From: Candidatus Ethanoperedens thermophilum
Lineage (GTDB): Archaea; Halobacteriota; Methanosarcinia; Methanosarcinales; EX4572-44
Reading direction: 5' to 3'
DNA length: 15,147 bases
Assembly (NCBI GenBank): GCA_012910725.1
Contig: WNEG01000099.1
Coordinates: forward strand, 1 to 15,147
This document shows positions 7,591 to 14,581 of this stretch, piece after piece (position 1 is the first letter of the stretch; every line of letters begins with the position of its first letter). Position numbers and translations under genes: made by a program. Below the pieces are notes generated by a model that saw nothing but the letters and a program-made list of their open reading frames with translations, was not told where the DNA came from and did no database searches.

Positions 7591-9609
7591 CTACAACTCC
7601 TCCTCCAAAAGCTCCTGAATCTCCCCAATAACCCCTTTAATATCATTCTCAATCTCTTCCAAAGCTCTTGGCGGCTTGTATTCATAGAAATATTTTGTAA
7701 AGTTGAGCTCATAACCAACCCTGTCTTTCTTCCTGTCCATCCAGGCATCAGAATAATACGGCTTAACCTCTCTCTCAAAATACCCTTTAATGTCTTGCTT
7801 CAATGGAATCTTCTCGGAATCTCTCAAGTTAGGGTCAGGCAACTTTTTGCCCTTTTTATCCAGAACATAATCAGCAGAGTCATCATGCTCGGATAAAGCT
7901 AAAATAATATTTTTAATGAAATTGGCAGACAGATTAAACCCTTTCAATGCTTTTTTAACTCTGGCTTCAAATTCATCCCAATTCCTGTATAAATTATTCC
8001 CAATCGCTTTTAAGACGTTGATAATCTGTTCTTGTTTCTTCTTTCCTTCTTCCTCTTCTTTCAGTTTTAATTCAGGATATTTCTTTTTACTCTCAGCCAA
8101 TTTTCTAAAAGCAGGAATTGAATAAAGATTCTCAAGCCTTTCTTCTGTGACTTGATAATTCAACTGCAAAGGTCTTTCAACAATAACTTTAGTATATCCA
8201 AATACGTCATTATCAAAGATTTTACAATATTTGTTTTCTTCAAATTTGTCATACAGCTCAACAATCTCCTTAATATCCTCAACAGAAAGATAATTTCTTT
8301 TATTCCCTAAACTTTTCCGCATTTTTTTAAAAAAAGAAGTAGCATCAATCAACTGTATTTTGCCGACTCTCTCAGTTGGTTTTTCATTAGTTAATACCCA
8401 AATATATGTATGAATGCCTGTATTGAAAAACAACTGATCAGGCAAGGCAATTATTGCTTCAACAAAATCAAAATCATGCTCAATCATCCATTTTCTTATA
8501 TCGCTTTCTCCCTGCCCGGCATCCCCCGTAAACAATGGTGAGCCATTTGTAATCACAGCAATTCGTGATTTCTCCTTTAATTTCATCTTAGAAATCATGT
8601 GCTGCAAGAATAACAACTGCCCGTCATTTATCCGCGGTAGTCCCGCTCCAAACCTTCCTCCAAACCCCTTTTCGGCTTCGTTTTTTACTGCATCTGCATC
8701 CTGCTCCCATTTTCTCCCATAAGGAGGATTGGAAATGATAAAATCAAATTTATCATTAGGGAATTGGTCTTTTGAAAGCGTGCTGAAAGGACCCCTGATA
8801 TTCTTATCATTCTCTCCTTTCATTAGCATATCTGCCTTACAAATGGCATAAATCTCCGGATTAACCTCTTGTCCAGATAAAACAACGTCAACTTCCTTAT
8901 TTATACTCGTGATAAAATCTTCACAACTTGTGAGCATGCCCCCCGTACCACATGCAGGGTCATACACGGTTTTGATAATATGTTTCTTCTTCAGATTTTC
9001 ACCATTCTCGACAAAAATCAACCTGGTCATTACTTTAACAACATCTCTGGGAGTAAAGTGCTCTCCTGCTTCCTCATTTGACTGCTCTGCAAACTTTCTA
9101 ATTAACTCTTCAAAAATAGTTCCCATTTCATGATTGGAAACAATATCCGGATGGAGGTCAACTTTTGACTCTGAGAATTTTTTAATTAGCCGAAACAAGA
9201 GATCTGCTTTAGCCAATTCTCTAATGCACTCTTTAATTTTAAAATTCTCAAAAATATCCTGAACATTGCTGCTAAAACAGTCAAGATAATGCATTAAGTT
9301 CTGTTCAATATGTTCCGGGTCTTCAAGCAACGCTTTAAAATCGTATTCTGAATAATTATAAAACCCTAATAGATTCCCATTTTTATCCTTTGCCGCATCT
9401 TTAAGAGCATATTCCATATTTTCAAATTGACCTTTATATTTGTTGTAGGTTTCAAGAACTGCTTTTTTTGAAGCACTTAAAGCACAGTCAAAACGTTTAA
9501 GCACTGTAAAAGGGAGAATTACTTTTTGATACTCATTCCTTTTATACACTCCCCTCAACAAATCTGCCAGATCCCATATAAAGCTAATCTTTTCCTGAAA
9601 GTTTCCCAT
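7591..9609 (-). CDS. hsdM: Type I restriction-modification methyltransferase (HsdM)
   Basis: A 672-residue N6-adenine methyltransferase that uses S-adenosylmethionine to methylate the site chosen by HsdS. It shows the N-terminal HsdM domain (FIWDLADLLRGVYKRNEYQKV, positions about 10-30), EHFTPRDVV near 183-191, the SAM-binding motif DPACGTGG at 217-224, and the catalytic NPPY at 294-297. The long C-terminal part (YVLDKKGKKLPD, then ELNFTKYFYEYKPPR) is typical of EcoR124-like (type IC) HsdM. I start it at the ATG at 9609 because GGGGTGTGA lies just upstream. The longer form from 9633 would add 8 residues (MQKKWGVN) and bury that site. It is the first gene of the five-gene operon. Confidence 0.95.
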   Translation of the reverse strand: MGNFQEKISFIWDLADLLRGVYKRNEYQKVILPFTVLKRFDCALSASKKAVLETYNKYKGQFENMEYALKDAAKDKNGNLLGFYNYSEYDFKALLEDPEHIEQNLMHYLDCFSSNVQDIFENFKIKECIRELAKADLLFRLIKKFSESKVDLHPDIVSNHEMGTIFEELIRKFAEQSNEEAGEHFTPRDVVKVMTRLIFVENGENLKKKHIIKTVYDPACGTGGMLTSCEDFITSINKEVDVVLSGQEVNPEIYAICKADMLMKGENDKNIRGPFSTLSKDQFPNDKFDFIISNPPYGRKWEQDADAVKNEAEKGFGGRFGAGLPRINDGQLLFLQHMISKMKLKEKSRIAVITNGSPLFTGDAGQGESDIRKWMIEHDFDFVEAIIALPDQLFFNTGIHTYIWVLTNEKPTERVGKIQLIDATSFFKKMRKSLGNKRNYLSVEDIKEIVELYDKFEENKYCKIFDNDVFGYTKVIVERPLQLNYQVTEERLENLYSIPAFRKLAESKKKYPELKLKEEEEGKKKQEQIINVLKAIGNNLYRNWDEFEARVKKALKGFNLSANFIKNIILALSEHDDSADYVLDKKGKKLPDPNLRDSEKIPLKQDIKGYFEREVKPYYSDAWMDRKKDRVGYELNFTKYFYEYKPPRALEEIENDIKGVIGEIQELLEEEL

Positions 9610-9611
9610 AT

Positions 9612-9791
9612 TCACACCCCATTTTTTTTGCATCTTCTTCTGAAAAATATACCATTCTCAAAATAAGCTTTTGCACTGACTAAGCGACCGTCTGTAAGTG
9701 CTTCTTGGTCCCTGTGATGCATCAAAAAAATATTTTGTGCTGTTGCCATCGAGAGATCTGAAATAAGCCAGTTCCATCTCAAAGAGCTCAT
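9612..9791 (-). CDS. Small uncertain reading frame before hsdM
   Basis: An open frame of 59 codons (starting MSSLRWNWLISD, ending CKKNGV) lies between enolase and hsdM. Its TGA stop is part of the GGGGTGTGA ribosome binding site of hsdM. It has a fairly protein-like composition but I recognise no family, and no clear ribosome binding site precedes it. It could be a short leader gene, the remnant of a gene broken by arrival of the restriction operon, or chance. A TATA-like element inside it (9643-9652) favours non-coding use. Confidence 0.2.
   Translation of the reverse strand: MSSLRWNWLISDLSMATAQNIFLMHHRDQEALTDGRLVSAKAYFENGIFFRRRCKKNGV
9642..9653 (-). promoter_or_regulatory. Candidate TATA box for the restriction operon
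   Basis: Read on the minus strand the sequence is GGTATATTTTTC, about 35-40 bases upstream of the hsdM start at 9609. With the usual archaeal spacing of about 25 bases to the transcription start, it would give a leader of about 15-20 bases carrying the GGGGTGTGA ribosome binding site. AT-rich DNA produces such matches often. Confidence 0.35.
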
Positions 9792-9825
9792 TACTTCACG
9801 AAGTGTGCATAAGTGAAGCGATGTT

Positions 9826-11088
9826 TTACAGCTTCGTGTATTGTGCTTCACTTTTAAGTTCTTCTTCGATTCGGAGCAACTGGTTGTATTTGGCAGTTCG
9901 CTCACTTCGAGCTGGCGCACCCGTTTTTATCAGTTCTGCTCCAAGAGCCACTGAAATATCTGCGATGCTGGTATCTTCTGTTTCAGCTGAGCGGTGGCTA
10001 ACGATTACCTTGTATTTGTTTTTGTGTGCCATGCGTGCTGCATCGAAGGATTCGCTCAGGCTTCCTATCTGGTTTACTTTAAGGAGCAGTGCGTTTGCAG
10101 CCCCCATCTCTATACCTTTTGCGAGTAGTCGTGTGTTTGTTACGAAGATATCGTCTCCTATAATAATAGTATTCGACAGTCTTCTCGTAAGTTCTGCAAA
10201 ATTTTCAAAAGCGTCTTCATGAAAAGGATCCTCAAGTAATGCAATGTTGTATTGTTTGGTGAGTTCGACGTAGTAATCTGCAAGTTCTGCTGGTGTCAGG
10301 TTTTTTCCATCGATGTAATATGTTCCATTCTTGTAGAACTCGTTTGCTGCACTATCGAGTCCAATACTAACCTCGTTTGTATATCCAGCAGTTTCGATTG
10401 CTTTTGTAACAGCATCGAGTGCATCTGCCGTATTTTGCAGTGGTGGGGCATATCCACCCTCGTATCCAACGTTGATAGAACCTTTGCCATATTGTTTTTC
10501 AAGTATCTTTCCAAGTGCATGGTAGGTTTCTGCTGCCATCTGGAGTGCTTCTCTAAAGCTTTTTGCACCTTTTGGCTGTACCATGAATTCCTGGATGGAC
10601 AGCTTGTTTCCTGCATGTTTCCCACCATTCAGTACGTTTAGCGTGGGTACTGGTAGTAAAAAAACATTATTTCCACCAAGGTACTGGTATAGCGGAAGAT
10701 CAAGGCTGTTTGCTGCCGTTCTTGCAACAGCGAGGGATACGCCAAGTATTGCATTTGCCCCAAGTATTGATTTGCCTGGCGTTCCGTCAAGTTCTATCAT
10801 TGTCTGGTCTATTTCACGCTGGCGTCGCACATCCATTCCAATAAGCTCTCTGCGTATTACATTATTAATGTTTTCAACAGCTTTCAGCACGCCTTTACCA
10901 TTATAACGCTCTCCGCCATCGCGAAGTTCCAGTGCTTCATTGCTACCTGTAGACGCTCCAGAAGGTATGCTTGCTCGTCCAAATCCACTTCGTCCGTGAG
11001 TGCTTTCTGTTTTCACATCAACTTCTACCGTAGGGTTGCCTCTTGAATCGAGAATTTCCCTTGCATGTATATATTCTATACTAAACAT
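9826..11088 (-). CDS. eno: Enolase (phosphopyruvate hydratase)
   Basis: A 420-residue glycolytic and gluconeogenic enzyme that interconverts 2-phosphoglycerate and phosphoenolpyruvate in the cytoplasm. Family marks include AREILDSRGNPTVEV at the N-terminus, PSGASTG, LNGGKHAGNKLSIQEFM, the metal-ligand segments GLDSAANEFY, LLEDPFHEDAF and IIGDDIFVTN, the catalytic lysine in LLLKVNQIGS, and SHRSAETED with the closing ARSERTAKYNQLLRIEEEL. I start it at 11088 because GGTGA sits 5 bases upstream; the ATG at 11100 would add MVKN and overlap that site. Two invariant-looking motifs differ. The usual GDEGGFAP reads GYEGGYAP (the Glu is kept), and HRSGETED reads HRSAETED. Its archaeal ribosomal/RNA polymerase operon neighbours are absent here. 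Activity is probable, but this could be a divergent copy. Confidence 0.93.
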   Translation of the reverse strand: MFSIEYIHAREILDSRGNPTVEVDVKTESTHGRSGFGRASIPSGASTGSNEALELRDGGERYNGKGVLKAVENINNVIRRELIGMDVRRQREIDQTMIELDGTPGKSILGANAILGVSLAVARTAANSLDLPLYQYLGGNNVFLLPVPTLNVLNGGKHAGNKLSIQEFMVQPKGAKSFREALQMAAETYHALGKILEKQYGKGSINVGYEGGYAPPLQNTADALDAVTKAIETAGYTNEVSIGLDSAANEFYKNGTYYIDGKNLTPAELADYYVELTKQYNIALLEDPFHEDAFENFAELTRRLSNTIIIGDDIFVTNTRLLAKGIEMGAANALLLKVNQIGSLSESFDAARMAHKNKYKVIVSHRSAETEDTSIADISVALGAELIKTGAPARSERTAKYNQLLRIEEELKSEAQYTKL

Positions 11089-11137
11089 ATTTTTCACCAT
11101 TTGTATAATTAAACAAATACATTTTACTCATTCATAG

Positions 11138-11150
11138 ATATATTTTGCGA
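11138..11150 (-). promoter_or_regulatory. Candidate TATA box for enolase
   Basis: On the minus strand the sequence reads CGCAAAATATATC, about 55 bases before the enolase start at 11088, in the 84-base gap after the OB-fold gene. Normal archaeal spacing would give a leader of about 30 bases. It would let enolase be expressed apart from the two upstream genes. Confidence 0.35.
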
Positions 11151-11172
11151 AAAATGGACATCATCTTCTACT

Positions 11173-11538
11173 CTATTGCTTTGTCAGGCAGCTTTTATCT
11201 TCCACAACAATTTCACGCTTTCCATTATATTCACAAACTTTTCCCTTTACAAAGACCAGGTCGCCCCTATTCAATGACGCTCCAATCTCCGCCCCTCCCG
11301 GGATGAAGACCATCAGTTGATCTACATTCTCATTTTTTAGATATATGATCAAATGTTCACCAGTCTTGGTTGTGTACTTCTGTGTTATGATGCCGCTTGT
11401 TTGTACATAACTTCCTATCCCAACATCTTTGCTGTATTCCTGATACTCTGCTGATGGTAAAAAAGTGAAATATGCAATAACAAGTGATAAACTTGCCATT
11501 GCAAGGAGTATAATTGTTATTCTCTCCTCTTTTTGCAT
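11173..11538 (-). CDS. Membrane-anchored OB-fold protein
   Basis: A 121-residue protein with a charged start (MQKEER), one membrane helix at about 7-27 and a soluble domain of about 90 residues. The domain looks like an OB-fold of the nucleic-acid-binding type: VGIGSYVQTSGIIT, HLIIYLKN, LMVFIPGG, LNRGDLVFVKGKV and GKREIVVED make five short strands in the usual order. The helix and N-terminal charge suggest an N-in topology, placing the OB-fold outside the membrane. Such exported OB-folds may bind ligands other than nucleic acid. It begins 10 bases after the FKBP gene stop, so the two are probably co-transcribed. No clear ribosome binding site is seen. The function is unknown. Confidence 0.7.
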   Translation of the reverse strand: MQKEERITIILLAMASLSLVIAYFTFLPSAEYQEYSKDVGIGSYVQTSGIITQKYTTKTGEHLIIYLKNENVDQLMVFIPGGAEIGASLNRGDLVFVKGKVCEYNGKREIVVEDKSCLTKQ

Positions 11539-11548
11539 ATTTCTTTCT

Positions 11549-12502
11549 TTATTCGATTTTTAGTGGAGGCAGTATACTACTTACTGGGGGCAGTCCAGCA
11601 CCACCGTTACCATCGACAGGTCCTGCTTTTGATACAATTTCTTTTACTGTAACTGTGAAGATAAGCGTTTTTCCCGCAAGAGGTGGATTTTGGTCCATAA
11701 TGATTTTATCATCACTGAAACTTACTCGTGTCAGCTCAAACATTGTGTTAATTGTTGTATCAGGTATCCTATTGTGATGAAGTGTCATGTTTTTATCGGT
11801 TATATTAATGATGGTGGTGTTCCATGGCACGTTTCCTAATTTGACAATCTCGCCAGGAGTTACTATGTGTTTTATAGTGATATTTACATCATCAACATCT
11901 GTTACTTCATCCATCCATGGCGATTCTGGCATGTTAAACGTATCGCCTTTTTTAAGGTTCAATGAAAGATTGACGATTGCATCACCCAACTCTACTACAG
12001 TTGCTGTAAGTTCTCTTCCAGAAATGTCTATAATATCACCAATTGTATGATCTTTGCCAAACTGAAAAGTAAATTGATCTGTTGGCACTGCAAACATTTT
12101 TGGCAAAGTATGCATCAGTGGGACTTGCTGATCAATATCAAGTCTTTGTATCTTTTTTTCATCGATGGGCCCATAGCCCATTTCAGGTGGGACCGTGATA
12201 TCCTTTGTTTCAGTCACTTTCATTCCAACAACGCCACTATCAAATCCAGCTATCATTTCTCCTGCGCCAACTTTGAATTGGAGTGGATTGTAAATACGCT
12301 GGGAGTTGTAGATTCCTGCATGCTTTGCCGTATCTTCAAGTGATGTATCAAAGACGCTGCCATCTTCCAACCTGCCTATATAATCCACTTTGATAGTATC
12401 ACCAACACTGATTGTATCATCGTGTGGTGTTGATTTCTGCTCTACGCATCCAGTACATAAACAGAGAAATAGCAAGACTCCAAAAATCAATAAACGCTTC
12501 AT
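11549..12502 (-). CDS. FKBP-type prolyl isomerase lipoprotein
   Basis: A 317-residue protein predicted to be exported and lipid-anchored: the signal peptide MKRLLIFGVLLFLCLCTGC ends in a lipobox with Cys19. It is a SlyD-like, long archaeal FKBP. The isomerase fold starts at ISVGDTIKVDYIGRLEDGSV (31-50), continues through FKVGAGEMIAGFDSGVVGM and VPPEMGYG, is interrupted by large insert domains (about 120-270), and closes with NPPLAGKTLIFTVTV near 270-285. It probably assists folding of exported proteins outside the membrane. The tail after 290 is glycine- and proline-rich. GTGAT lies about 7 bases upstream of the start. It heads a probable two-gene unit with the OB-fold protein. Confidence 0.9.
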   Translation of the reverse strand: MKRLLIFGVLLFLCLCTGCVEQKSTPHDDTISVGDTIKVDYIGRLEDGSVFDTSLEDTAKHAGIYNSQRIYNPLQFKVGAGEMIAGFDSGVVGMKVTETKDITVPPEMGYGPIDEKKIQRLDIDQQVPLMHTLPKMFAVPTDQFTFQFGKDHTIGDIIDISGRELTATVVELGDAIVNLSLNLKKGDTFNMPESPWMDEVTDVDDVNITIKHIVTPGEIVKLGNVPWNTTIINITDKNMTLHHNRIPDTTINTMFELTRVSFSDDKIIMDQNPPLAGKTLIFTVTVKEIVSKAGPVDGNGGAGLPPVSSILPPLKIE

Positions 12503-12556
12503 AATATCACATTAACGAGCACTAATAATAACTGTTGCGGTTTACCATGCCTTGCA

Positions 12557-12573
12557 CTTTTTAAATTTTATCG
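12557..12573 (-). promoter_or_regulatory. Candidate TATA box for the FKBP gene
   Basis: Read on the minus strand it is a TAAAATTTAAAAAG-like stretch about 60 bases before the FKBP start, which would give a leader of about 30-40 bases. It is supported only by sequence resemblance and position. Confidence 0.35.
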
Positions 12574-12786
12574 ATGTCCACAGTAAATTTCTCCAAATTA
12601 ATCCAGCGAGAAAACCCATCCATGCAAGGTTTGAGGTAAAACACATATTGACATCTGAAAAGATGGGGGTTGATACTTCAATTTAATTACAATTCCTCAT
12701 GTCCAAGCATAAAGCCACGTAATAATTACCTGCTTTTTTTATTAGCCCGGTTAGTCGCATGCTTATTTGTCCCCTGGGATGTGTGG

Positions 12787-12803
12787 CGTATGTATATATA
12801 GCA
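12787..12803 (+). promoter_or_regulatory. Candidate TATA box for the metal-uptake cluster
   Basis: The plus-strand sequence GTATGTATATATAGCAT lies about 85 bases before the NikK-like start. Transcription would begin near 12825, right at the inverted repeat CGAGATA/TATCTCG. The box itself has imperfect dyad character (TATG-N-CATA). An alternative AT-rich box near 12852-12868 would imply an almost leaderless transcript. Confidence 0.35.
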
Positions 12804-12826
12804 TAAGAGTATAACAACGTGTGAAT

Positions 12827-12849
12827 CGAGATAATATTCGTATATCTCG
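12827..12849. promoter_or_regulatory. Inverted repeat, possible operator
   Basis: CGAGATA (12827-12833) and TATCTCG (12843-12849) form a perfect 7-bp inverted repeat with a 9-base spacer, placed between the candidate TATA box and the NikK-like start. Its place would suit a repressor that senses metal, but the sequence does not match a regulator site that I know. Confidence 0.4.
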
Positions 12850-12882
12850 TACATATTTAGTAATATATAGGATGTGACAAAT

Positions 12883-13899
12883 GTGAATAAAAGAATAATA
12901 ACAATTGCATTCGCGGCATTGCTGCTGATTGCATGTACTGGTATAGCGGGCGCGCATTTCACGATGGTCTTCCCAAGTGACAGTGAAGCTACCGTATGGG
13001 ATGTGGCACCTGAGGACTACATCGCGACACTTGGAGAGACAAAGACAATATATGTGATGTGGGGGCACCCCTACGAGCACATATCCTTCAACATGGCATC
13101 TGCACCCGAGATCTCTGTCACCAAGCCAGACGGGACAGTTGAGCAGCTTACGCCTGAACAGATTACTGTCACAGGGCAGCACGAGGATGGAACTGCAGGA
13201 GAGTTCACAGCGTACAAGGCCTCGTTTACTGTTGACCAGGATGGTGATTCCATTGTACTGGCTAAATACGATGACCCGGATGAGGATCTGATCGACTACT
13301 GTAAGATTGTTATCCACTGCGGTGAAGAGACATGGTATGGCTGGGATACAGAGGTTGCAACGAAGCAAACAGAGGTTATACCGTATGTGAGACCTTATGG
13401 TATGGAAGAGGGTTTTGTCTTCTCTGGAAATGCAAAGTACAAGGGTAAGGTGCTCCAAGGCGCCACAGTTGAGATCGAGCAGTACCACACGCTGGAACTT
13501 GGTAAGGAGATCGTGGAGATTGCTGAGAAGAAGTTCTCGTACGACCCACCGATGGTATTCACAAGACAGACCACGACCAACCAGAACGGAGACTTCTCGT
13601 ACACCCTTGACGAGCCAGGAATCTGGTTTGTCTGTGCAGCGAAAGAGAGCGATACCGGAGGGCGCACCATAAGAGGTGTCTTTATCGTTCCAGTTCTTGA
13701 GGCGTTCCCGCCGGTAGAAGAGCAGTCAACTCCATCCATATCAACTGCAGAACTCCAGAGGGCAGTTGATGAAGCCAAACAGGCAGCAGCAGATGCAAAG
13801 GGGGCAGCAGAGGGGGCAGCCAGCACGCCAGGATTTGGAATCATTCTTTCCGTGATTGGAATTCTTGGAGCGCTCTTGTTCACTACGAGAAAAGGGTAA
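12883..13899 (+). CDS. Exported DUF4198/NikK-like metal-uptake protein
   Basis: A 338-residue exported protein of the DUF4198 family, which accompanies nickel and cobalt ECF-type transporters (NikK role). The signal peptide ends AGA, so the mature chain begins H25-F-T-M-V-F-P, placing a histidine first. The body (about 25-270) is a beta-rich extracytoplasmic domain with His, Asp and Glu residues (MWGHPYEHISFN, VIHCGEETWYGWD). A helical Ala/Lys linker (EAKQAAADAKGAAEGAA) leads to a PGF-CTERM tail: PGFG at about 316, a hydrophobic stretch, then RKG. That tail is the usual archaeosortase A signal. I prefer the GTG at 12883, with GATGTGA 5 bases upstream; a GTG at 12874 is the alternative. It is the first gene of the plus-strand cluster. 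Metal choice (Ni or Co) is unresolved. Confidence 0.85.
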   Translation: MNKRIITIAFAALLLIACTGIAGAHFTMVFPSDSEATVWDVAPEDYIATLGETKTIYVMWGHPYEHISFNMASAPEISVTKPDGTVEQLTPEQITVTGQHEDGTAGEFTAYKASFTVDQDGDSIVLAKYDDPDEDLIDYCKIVIHCGEETWYGWDTEVATKQTEVIPYVRPYGMEEGFVFSGNAKYKGKVLQGATVEIEQYHTLELGKEIVEIAEKKFSYDPPMVFTRQTTTNQNGDFSYTLDEPGIWFVCAAKESDTGGRTIRGVFIVPVLEAFPPVEEQSTPSISTAELQRAVDEAKQAAADAKGAAEGAASTPGFGIILSVIGILGALLFTTRKG

Positions 13900-13906
13900 T
13901 ATAAAT

Positions 13907-13934
13907 GGGGGGAATCCCCCTGTAAATATTTTTT
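13907..13934 (+). terminator. Hairpin and T-run between nikK-like gene and cbiM
   Basis: GGGGG and CCCCC (13908-13912 with 13916-13920) form a short GC-only stem with a 3-base loop 8 bases after the NikK-like stop, followed by a T-rich stretch ending at 13934. The cbiM ribosome binding site starts at 13935. It may be a partial terminator that lowers cbiM and nikL expression relative to the first gene, or an RNA-stabilising end. Confidence 0.45.
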
Positions 13935-13948
13935 GGAGGAAAAAAATA

Positions 13949-14581
13949 GTGCATATATCTGATGGCGTCTTATCCCTGCCAGTGATAGCTGTTGGCTGGG
14001 GCGTAACACTCACGTTACTCACGATAACGCTCTGGTGGAGCAAAGATAATATAGTAGAGCAGATACCCAAGATTTCGGTTATGACTGGCGCATTCTTTAT
14101 CGCATCCCTGATTCACGTTCCGATACCACCAACGTCAGTTCATCTCATATTAAATGGTCTCTTAGGTGTGGTGCTCGGCGTGCTCGCATATCCTGCGATG
14201 TTCATTGGTCTCACTCTGCAAGCGCTCCTCTTTCAGCATGGTGGCATAACGACAATCGGGGTGAACACGATGAATGTAGGTGTACCTGCACTGATCGCTT
14301 ACGGCATATTCAAGGTAGGATGCAATAGAAGTATCTCAAAGACGCTTCTCGGCGCGATATGCGGGGGTCTTGCTGTGCTCGTAACTGCGGTGTTCCTTGC
14401 TATCTGTCTTATTACGACAGGCGATGAATTTCAGGATGTTGCAAAGGTTGCTGTAGCAGCACACATCCCAATCATGATAATCGAATCGATCATTACCGGT
14501 TCGGTCGTGGCTTTCCTTGCAAAGGTGAAACCAGAAATGCTATCGATAGATAATGAGGATAAAAAAAATGAAAGCAATTAG
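13949..14581 (+). CDS. cbiM: CbiM/NikM-type metal transporter membrane subunit
   Basis: A 210-residue integral membrane protein, the metal-binding S component of an ECF-type cobalt or nickel transporter. I start it at the GTG at 13949, giving M-H-I-S-D-G. This matches the family N-terminus, where the first two residues coordinate the metal with a further His; the likely partner is H65 in PTSVH. GGAGGA at 13935-13940 is a well-placed ribosome binding site. Earlier in-frame codons overlap the upstream gene's end and lack these marks. Several hydrophobic helices follow, plus the family segment LLFQHGGITTIGVNT (93-107). No CbiN or NikN domain is fused to it; the energising CbiQ/CbiO subunits are not in the window and may lie downstream. 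The next gene overlaps it by 14 bases. Metal specificity cannot be fixed from sequence alone. Confidence 0.92.
   Translation: MHISDGVLSLPVIAVGWGVTLTLLTITLWWSKDNIVEQIPKISVMTGAFFIASLIHVPIPPTSVHLILNGLLGVVLGVLAYPAMFIGLTLQALLFQHGGITTIGVNTMNVGVPALIAYGIFKVGCNRSISKTLLGAICGGLAVLVTAVFLAICLITTGDEFQDVAKVAVAAHIPIMIIESIITGSVVAFLAKVKPEMLSIDNEDKKNESN

Larger units (their letters stand above)
12503..12882. other. Divergent intergenic region
   Basis: These 380 bases separate the minus-strand FKBP gene from the plus-strand metal-uptake cluster. I see no convincing gene, tRNA or riboswitch fold. It holds candidate promoters for both directions, a distant inverted repeat CCTTGCA (near 12550) / TGCAAGG (near 12623), and a 7-bp inverted repeat close to the NikK-like start. 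The length leaves room for regulation of both units. Confidence 0.6.

Noticed and set aside
9791..9825. Terminator hairpin after enolase built on CTTCAC/GTGAAG
   Set aside because: The 6-bp stem has a 13-base loop and no T-run on the minus strand, so it is too weak to call.
12503..12882. Cobalamin riboswitch ahead of the metal-uptake cluster
   Set aside because: I find no B12-box-like sequence or recognisable conserved core, and such riboswitches are rare in archaea.
12763..13488. Long minus-strand open frame of 241 codons across the NikK-like gene
   Set aside because: It is antisense to a gene with a clear signal peptide, domain and sorting tail; the translation is Cys- and Arg-rich without family features.
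13395..14009. Minus-strand open frame of 204 codons across the NikK-like gene and the start of cbiM
   Set aside because: It is a shadow of the plus-strand genes and crosses their boundary and ribosome binding site.
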